Part shown: positions 63,425-64,000 of the stretch, in pieces
Layout: each line of letters opens with the position of its first letter
How positions within the stretch are numbered: the stretch's first letter is position 1
Source: AP-15 sp963747735
Lineage (GTDB): Bacteria; Pseudomonadota; Alphaproteobacteria; ATCC43930; CGMCC-115725
Length of the DNA stretch: 64,000 bases
Direction of reading: 5' to 3'
NCBI GenBank assembly: GCA_963747735.1
Contig: CAVVGE010000006.1
Coordinates: forward strand, 124,001 to 188,000
Notes under the pieces: model-generated
Databases searched by the model: none
The model's input: the letters and a program-made list of their open reading frames with translations, nothing else
What the model was told of the DNA's origin: nothing
Position numbers and translations under genes: made by a program

Positions 63425-64000
63425 TCAGTTGGCGGTGTGACCGCCGTCTACGTTGAGGATATGGCCGGTGATGAATGAAGCTTCGTCCGACGCGATGAAG
63501 ACGATCGCATTGGCAAGCTCCTCCGAGAGGCCAAGGCGACCCAGCGGGACCTGGGCCACGAGGGCTGCCTTGTTCTGCGCCGTGCCAGTGAAACGGGTCA
63601 GCATGCCGGTGTCGGTGGGGCCCGGCGCGACGGCATTCACACGGATTCCCGACTTGGCGACCTCGAGCGCCACCGACTTGGCGATGCCTTCGACGGCGTG
63701 CTTACTGCCGACATAGAGGGAGGCCTCCGCCGCAGCCTCGTGCCCGTAGGTCGAGGAGATGTTGATAATGCAGCCGCTGCCCTGTCTTTGCATGACGCGC
63801 ACTTCATGCTTCATGCTCAGGATCACACCGAGAACATTCGTGTCGAACGTCGCGGCATAGCTTTCCGCGGTCTGATCGGTGATCGGGCCAACCTGGCCTT
63901 CGGTGCCAGCATTGTTGACCGCGACATCGAGACGGCCAAACCGTGCGACGGTCCGGTCGAGCAGAGCGCGGACGTCATCCTCCTTGCGGACGTCGGCGTT
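63425..64000 (-). CDS. SDR family oxidoreductase, N-terminus outside window
   Basis: The 191 residues present belong to a classical short-chain dehydrogenase. From the window edge: NADVRKEDDVRALLDRTVAR, FGRLDVAVNNAG (NNAG motif), FDTNVLGVILSMKHEV, the catalytic Ser in IINISSTYG, Tyr-x3-Lys in ASLYVGSKHAVEGIAKSVAL, then RVNAVAPGPTDTGMLTRF, and FIASDEASFITGHILNVDGG with HTAN at the end. The N-terminal Rossmann glycine motif is beyond the window. The substrate is unknown. It is upstream of the DUF427 gene. Confidence 0.95.
   Translation of the reverse strand, partial: NADVRKEDDVRALLDRTVARFGRLDVAVNNAGTEGQVGPITDQTAESYAATFDTNVLGVILSMKHEVRVMQRQGSGCIINISSTYGHEAAAEASLYVGSKHAVEGIAKSVALEVAKSGIRVNAVAPGPTDTGMLTRFTGTAQNKAALVAQVPLGRLGLSEELANAIVFIASDEASFITGHILNVDGGHTAN

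Overview
This is a GC-rich stretch from what looks like an alphaproteobacterium, probably a soil or freshwater Rhizobiales/Rhodospirillales-type organism. The evidence is indirect: codon use, the kind of catabolic genes, a GGM-tailed GroEL, several families of short GC-rich palindromic repeats typical of that class, and the mix of insertion sequences (IS21, IS3, IS110, IS1182). There is no rRNA or tRNA gene that I can see, so the placement is inferred from protein families only.

Region 1 (1-9.1 kb) is a catabolic cluster, all on the minus strand. Read in transcription order it has a TetR regulator, a PhyH dioxygenase, a SAF-domain dehydrogenase, a [2Fe-2S] ferredoxin, a cytochrome P450, a GMC alcohol dehydrogenase, a secreted serine hydrolase and a second GMC oxidoreductase that is frameshifted and leaves the window. 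It looks like a hydroxylation and alcohol-oxidation module for a hydrophobic substrate. Region 2 (9.2-26.4 kb) is mixed housekeeping and accessory sequence: AlkB, a frameshifted MmeI-like restriction-methylation enzyme, a DUF2459 protein, a class III nucleotide cyclase, two tandem VOC proteins around a palindromic repeat, Nudix with a tiny lipoprotein, gamma-glutamyltransferase, a HicB-like protein, a 16 x 14 bp tandem repeat, a secreted repeat protein, an AI-2E transporter, a patatin lipoprotein and a Tat-exported amidohydrolase. Region 3 (26.4-37 kb) holds gene remnants, a baeRF/Balon-type putative ribosome hibernation factor, a YqhA membrane protein, an outer membrane protein, a broken IS110, a small PLDc_N/SHOCT protein, a decayed AraC regulator, a frameshifted P-type ATPase, acetate kinase and an SLC13 permease tail.

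Region 4 (37-49.6 kb) is a mobile-element graveyard. It contains an IS1182-type element whose transposase gene is peppered with small palindromes, a truncated serine recombinase, Mu-type transposase and ATPase fragments, an intact-looking IS3 element, a 1452-residue RHS protein cut at its start by a deleted IS21 copy, and about 1.4 kb without convincing genes. Region 5 (49.6-57.6 kb) has a Sel1 protein, a second-type groES-groEL operon under a CIRCE-like operator, a frameshifted ribbon-helix-helix protein, a DUF6516/HTH toxin-antitoxin pair with an overlapping palindromic operator, a discoidin-fold protein, a receiver protein and a 5'-truncated histidine kinase. Region 6 (57.6-62.9 kb) is an IS21 element whose istB is split by an inserted serine-recombinase element with 8 bp direct repeats, and whose istA is frameshifted by the same palindrome seen in the IS1182 element. 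DUF427 and an SDR oxidoreductase close the window.

Two themes stand out. First, short palindromes are lodged inside reading frames, mainly transposase genes. Second, an unusual number of conserved genes carry single frameshifts. The latter could be real decay or indel errors in the assembly and cannot be resolved from the sequence alone.
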